Assembly: GCA_030841035.1 (NCBI GenBank)
Contig: JAVEDI010000027.1
Coordinates: 1-52,637 of the forward strand
Length of the DNA stretch: 52,637 nucleotides
Source: Actinomycetota bacterium
Lineage (GTDB): Bacteria > Actinomycetota > Actinomycetes > JACCUZ01
Reading direction: 5' to 3'
Numbering within the stretch: the first letter of the stretch is position 1; every line of letters begins with the position of its first letter. Of the stretch, positions 49,722-52,637 are shown one piece after another. The notes beneath the pieces were generated by a model. The model did not search any database and was not told the origin of the DNA. It saw nothing but the letters and a program-made list of their open reading frames with translations. Position numbers and translations under genes: made by a program.

Positions 49722-50963
49722 CTAGACGTTGCCGGTAGAGGCCGCGCGTCTGCGCGACAGCGCGTCGACGCTGGCCGCGACGAGCAGCACGAAGCCGGTC
49801 ACCATGTAGACGGTGCTCGACGGCTTGTTCAGCAGACCCATGCCGTTGATGATCACCGCGATGACCAGGCCGCCCAGGATCGCGTCGAGCACGCGGCCCT
49901 TCCCGCCGAAGAGGCTCGTTCCGCCGATCACCGCGGCGCCGACCGCGTAGAGCAGCGTATCGGCTGCGCCGGTGTTGGGCGAGATCGAGTTGTTGCGGCT
50001 GGCGATGAGGATGCCGCCGATCGCCGCGAGAGAGGAGCCGATGACGAAACAGATCAGCTTGACCCGCCGCACGTTGATGCCGGCCCGTCGAGCGGCCTCG
50101 GCGTTGCCGCCCACCGCGTAGACATGGCGGCCGAACGACGTACGGCTCAGCACGAAGGAAAGGACCACGAGCAGCACGAGCAGCACGAGCACCACCTGCG
50201 GCACCCCCTTGATCGAGCTCACCTCGGGGTTACGGCTGCGTTCGATGCTGAGGAAGTACGTCGCCGCGCCCAGCAGCACGGCGAGCACGAGTGACTTGGC
50301 CACGACCAGCGAGAGGTCCTCGGCCTGCAGGCCATGGCTGCGGCGGCGGATCGCCCGACGGACCGACAGCACGGCGAAGCCACCGACGACGACGGCCCAC
50401 AGCACCCAGCCGGCCCAGACCGGCATGTTGTCGTTGTTGATGGCCAGCAGGATGTCGTTGCGGATCGGGACCGTGCCGCCCTCCCCGACCAGCTTGAGCA
50501 GGACTCCTTGCAAGCCGAGGAACGCTGCCAGGGTCACGACGAAGGACGGGATGCCCAGCCGGGCGACCAGCGCTCCGATGCACGTGCCGATGACCGCCCC
50601 GGTGAGGATGCAGGCGAGGACCGAGGCGTACCAGGGCCAGCCGTGGTTGGTGAGCACGACGCCCATCACCGCCGCGGAGGTGCCGGCGGTGAAGCCGGCC
50701 GACAAGTCGATCTCGCCGAGGAGGAGCACGAACACGAGCCCCATGGCGATGACGATGACCGCGGCACCCTGGTGCAGGAGGTTGGAGAAGTTGAACGCGT
50801 TGGTGAACGTGGACGGTCGCAGGACGGTGAATACCGCTGCGAGCACGATGAGGCTGAGCACGGCGGGCAGCGCGCCGACATCGCCGCCACGGGTGCGGCC
50901 GATGTAGCTGCGCACAGCAGCGGCGACGCCCTGTTCGGGCAGGTCGTGGGTGGTTGCGCTCAC
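49722..50963 (-). CDS. Sugar ABC transporter permease (XylH-like)
   Basis: A 413-residue permease of the ribose/xylose (CUT2) type with ten or more helices. Marks are NFSNLLHQGAAVIVIAMGLVFVLLLGEIDLSAGFTAGTSAAVMG, IPSFVVTLAAFLGLQGVLL, GRHVYAVGGNAEAARRAGINV (the ATPase-coupling loop), and YAVGAAVIGGTSLFGGKGRVLDAILGGLVIAVI. The long middle section with RRRSHGLQAEDLSLVVAKS is a XylH-like feature. Its ATG overlaps the ATPase stop by four bases. Confidence 0.93.
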   Translation of the reverse strand: MSATTHDLPEQGVAAAVRSYIGRTRGGDVGALPAVLSLIVLAAVFTVLRPSTFTNAFNFSNLLHQGAAVIVIAMGLVFVLLLGEIDLSAGFTAGTSAAVMGVVLTNHGWPWYASVLACILTGAVIGTCIGALVARLGIPSFVVTLAAFLGLQGVLLKLVGEGGTVPIRNDILLAINNDNMPVWAGWVLWAVVVGGFAVLSVRRAIRRRSHGLQAEDLSLVVAKSLVLAVLLGAATYFLSIERSRNPEVSSIKGVPQVVLVLLVLLVVLSFVLSRTSFGRHVYAVGGNAEAARRAGINVRRVKLICFVIGSSLAAIGGILIASRNNSISPNTGAADTLLYAVGAAVIGGTSLFGGKGRVLDAILGGLVIAVIINGMGLLNKPSSTVYMVTGFVLLVAASVDALSRRRAASTGNV

Positions 50964-51757
50964 GATGTCGCGGTCTCCTCGTTCGACGCCGACGTGTCAC
51001 CGACGGGGGCGAGGTCCTGCGCGCCCGAGCGGCCCGAGGTGATCAGCTCGACCACCTGGTTGCGAGTGACGTCCTTCACCGCGAGCTGCGCGGCGATCTT
51101 GCCTAGGTACAGGACGGAGACCTGGTCGGCCACCTCGAACACGTCGTTGAGGTTGTGGCTGATGAGCACGACGGCGAGGCCCTGGTCGGCGAGCCGCCGC
51201 ACCAGCTTGAGCACCTGCTCGGTCTGCGCCACGCCCAGCGCGGCCGTCGGCTCGTCGAGGATGACCACCCTGGAGTTCCAGATGACCGAGCGGGCGATGG
51301 CGACCGTCTGCCGCTGGCCTCCCGACAGGCTCGCGACGTGCTGGCGGATGGACTTGACGGTGCGGACCGAAAGGGCCGCCAACGTCTCGGTGGCCCGGCG
51401 CTCCATGGTGTCCTCGTCGAGCTGACCGTTCTTGGTCACCTCCCGGCCGAGGAACAGGTTGTGCACGATGTCGAGGTTGTCGCAGAGCGCGAGGTCCTGG
51501 TACACGACCTCGATACCGAGTGCGGTGGCCTCGCGCGGGTTGTGCAGGGTGACGACGTTGTTCTCGAATCGCACCGTGCCCGAGTCGTAAGGCTGTACGC
51601 CAGCGAGACCCTTGATCAGTGTGGACTTGCCTGCGCCGTTGTCACCGACAAGCGCGGTGATCTTTCCGGGATAGACCTTCAGCGATACGCCCTTGAGGAC
51701 GCTCACCGGGCCAAAGCTTTTTACTATGTCCGTCAATTCGACGATGGGCTGCGCCAT
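50960..51757 (-). CDS. Sugar ABC transporter ATP-binding protein
   Basis: A 265-residue single-domain ABC ATPase. Walker A is ALVGDNGAGKSTLIKGLAG, the signature ASLSGGQRQTVAIARSV, Walker B VVILDEPTAALGVAQTEQ and the H-loop VLISHNLNDVFEVAD. Many CUT2 systems have a double-length ATPase; this one has only one domain and would work as a dimer. AAAGGA lies eight bases upstream of the ATG. It lies between the binding-protein gene and the permease gene. Confidence 0.94.
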   Translation of the reverse strand: MAQPIVELTDIVKSFGPVSVLKGVSLKVYPGKITALVGDNGAGKSTLIKGLAGVQPYDSGTVRFENNVVTLHNPREATALGIEVVYQDLALCDNLDIVHNLFLGREVTKNGQLDEDTMERRATETLAALSVRTVKSIRQHVASLSGGQRQTVAIARSVIWNSRVVILDEPTAALGVAQTEQVLKLVRRLADQGLAVVLISHNLNDVFEVADQVSVLYLGKIAAQLAVKDVTRNQVVELITSGRSGAQDLAPVGDTSASNEETATS

Positions 51758-51844
51758 GCAAAGTTCCTTTCAATTCGCGGGACAGCGGTGTCCCACTACA
51801 CAGGTGGTGTGTGTGTTTGGTGTACCACGGCACACGAGAAAATG

Positions 51845-51890
51845 CTCCGCGCCGAGTACTAAATGTACTCGGCGCGGAGACTTATTTTTT
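51845..51890. terminator. Strong hairpin between binding-protein gene and ATPase gene
   Basis: A perfect 15-bp stem (CTCCGCGCCGAGTAC at 51845-51859 with GTACTCGGCGCGGAG at 51865-51879) has a 5-nt loop. On the plus side it is followed by ACTTATTTTTT, on the minus side by CATTTTCT. In the minus-strand operon it would stop much of the transcription after the binding-protein gene and so favour that protein over the membrane subunits. It may equally stop plus-strand read-through. Confidence 0.8.
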
Positions 51891-51914
51891 CGACTCGTTA
51901 GAACTGAGTCAGAG

Positions 51915-52637
51915 TTACTTCACGCCGTACTTGGTGCACGCGGCGGCGACAGCTGCGGTGCAGATGTCGGAAGCCTTCGCATCACCAGCGGTAACAACGG
52001 TTTCAACCTTGTCAGCGGTGATCGAGATCGGCACCACTGCGATGAACGGCTTGCCGTACAGCGAGTTCGACTCCGTGGGCTTGGTGCCCTTCAGGAGCTG
52101 AATCGCCAGCGTCGACGCCGCGTTCGCCTCAAGAGTGAACGGCTTGTAGACGGTACCGAACTGCTTGCCGAGGAGGACATTCTGCAGACCAGCGGTCGAA
52201 GCGTCCTGTCCGGAGACGGGAACCTTCAGGCCGTTCTTGTCCAGGACGGTGATGACACCGGCAGCGTTGGTGTCGTTGGCGACCCAAACAGCGTCGACCT
52301 TTCCGCCGAGGCTGGTGAGTGCCTGCTCGAAGTTGGTCGCGGACTTGTCGCCATCCCAGACACCGGTCGGCTCGGCAGCAGGCTTGATGCCAGCGGCACT
52401 CATGGCCTTGACGGCACCATCGTGGAACAGCTTGGCGTTTCCGTCAGCCGGGTCTCCACCCATGTAGATGACCTTCGCGGAAGCTGCATCCTTGCCAGCG
52501 GCCTTCAGTCCGTCAACGATCGACTGGCCCTCAAGCTCGCCAACCTTCTCGTTGTCGAAGGAGACGTAGTAGTTTGCGAGCATCTTGGGCGCGTCAGCCG
52601 AACCCGTGGTGATGGGGCGGTCGTACGCGATTACGGG
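51915..52637 (-). CDS. Sugar ABC transporter substrate-binding protein, N-terminus outside the window
   Basis: The C-terminal 240 residues of a periplasmic-type sugar-binding protein (XylF/RbsB class). It opens with PVIAYDRPITTGSADAPKML, typical of xylose-binding proteins, then YVSFDNEKVGELEGQSIVDGL, VIYMGGDPADGNAKLFHDGA, AVWVANDTNAAGVITVLDKNG, VSGQDASTAGLQNVLLGKQFGTVYKP and a C-terminus with two cysteines (ASDICTAAVAAACTKYGVK) that may form a disulphide. Lower GC and frequent A/T-ending codons set it apart from its neighbours, as often seen for highly expressed binding proteins. It would be a lipoprotein in this organism, but the signal is not visible. Confidence 0.92.
   Translation of the reverse strand, partial: PVIAYDRPITTGSADAPKMLANYYVSFDNEKVGELEGQSIVDGLKAAGKDAASAKVIYMGGDPADGNAKLFHDGAVKAMSAAGIKPAAEPTGVWDGDKSATNFEQALTSLGGKVDAVWVANDTNAAGVITVLDKNGLKVPVSGQDASTAGLQNVLLGKQFGTVYKPFTLEANAASTLAIQLLKGTKPTESNSLYGKPFIAVVPISITADKVETVVTAGDAKASDICTAAVAAACTKYGVK

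Overview
The window is chromosomal DNA from a GC-rich (about 70 percent or more) actinobacterium. The evidence is the frequent GTG starts and strong G/C third-position bias, a mycothiol-type SigR/RsrA redox pair, nickel superoxide dismutase with its SodX protease, the prfB-ftsE-ftsX-smpB block, a c-di-AMP (ydaO) riboswitch in front of an NlpC/P60 hydrolase, and the tiny actinobacterial ribosomal protein bL37. The genus cannot be fixed from the sequence alone. No phage, insertion sequence, CRISPR array, tRNA or rRNA was seen.

Layout. 1-2.5 kb: an oxidoreductase cut by the window edge and carrying apparent small indels, then a DUF2207 membrane protein. 2.5-12.1 kb (minus strand): smpB, an S41 protease, an M23 peptidase, ftsX, ftsE and prfB, the classic actinobacterial division/translation block. 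It is interrupted between ftsE and prfB by a 1007-residue repeat-containing, LPHTG-anchored surface protein. 12.4-14.8 kb: the riboswitch-controlled NlpC/P60 hydrolase, a gene relic, a DUF1963 protein and divergent sodX/sodN. 14.8-22.6 kb: biotin biology. bioD and bioB are followed by a DUF3311/sodium-solute symporter pair, a GNAT enzyme, a thioesterase and a small cysteine-rich protein that looks like the biotin synthase auxiliary protein BsaP. Then come pilT, a 71-residue biotin carrier protein and a biotin carboxylase.

22.7-27.8 kb: a DUF5317 protein, a degenerate membrane HD protein and an intact membrane HD-GYP phosphodiesterase. Upstream of these is a 20-codon peptide gene inside a pair of 26-nt inverted repeats. 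Two conserved-looking unknown genes point the other way, followed by bL37. This peptide/HD-GYP/unknown-gene locus is the least explained part of the window. 27.8-36.6 kb: rsrA-sigR behind an exact SigR-type promoter, a PQQ-type sugar dehydrogenase, a small alpha/beta hydrolase, SRAP, DoxX, aroA, rsgA, DUF2231 and hisN. As I recall them, this order resembles the sigR/sigH-aroA neighbourhoods of Streptomyces and Mycobacterium.

36.7-47 kb: accessory metabolism and stress genes. These are an APC permease, a membrane protein, a CBS-pair protein, PsiE, a small zinc-ribbon protein, Ku, a four-helix membrane protein, a Na+/H+ antiporter with a C-terminal UBP-type zinc finger, a ROK glucokinase and a WS/DGAT acyltransferase. 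Two copies of a 53-nt palindromic element lie here. 47.3-52.6 kb (minus strand): a xylose-type cassette of periplasmic binding protein (cut by the window end), ABC ATPase, permease, ROK repressor and xylose isomerase. A strong hairpin lies between the binding-protein gene and the rest. No xylulokinase gene is in view.
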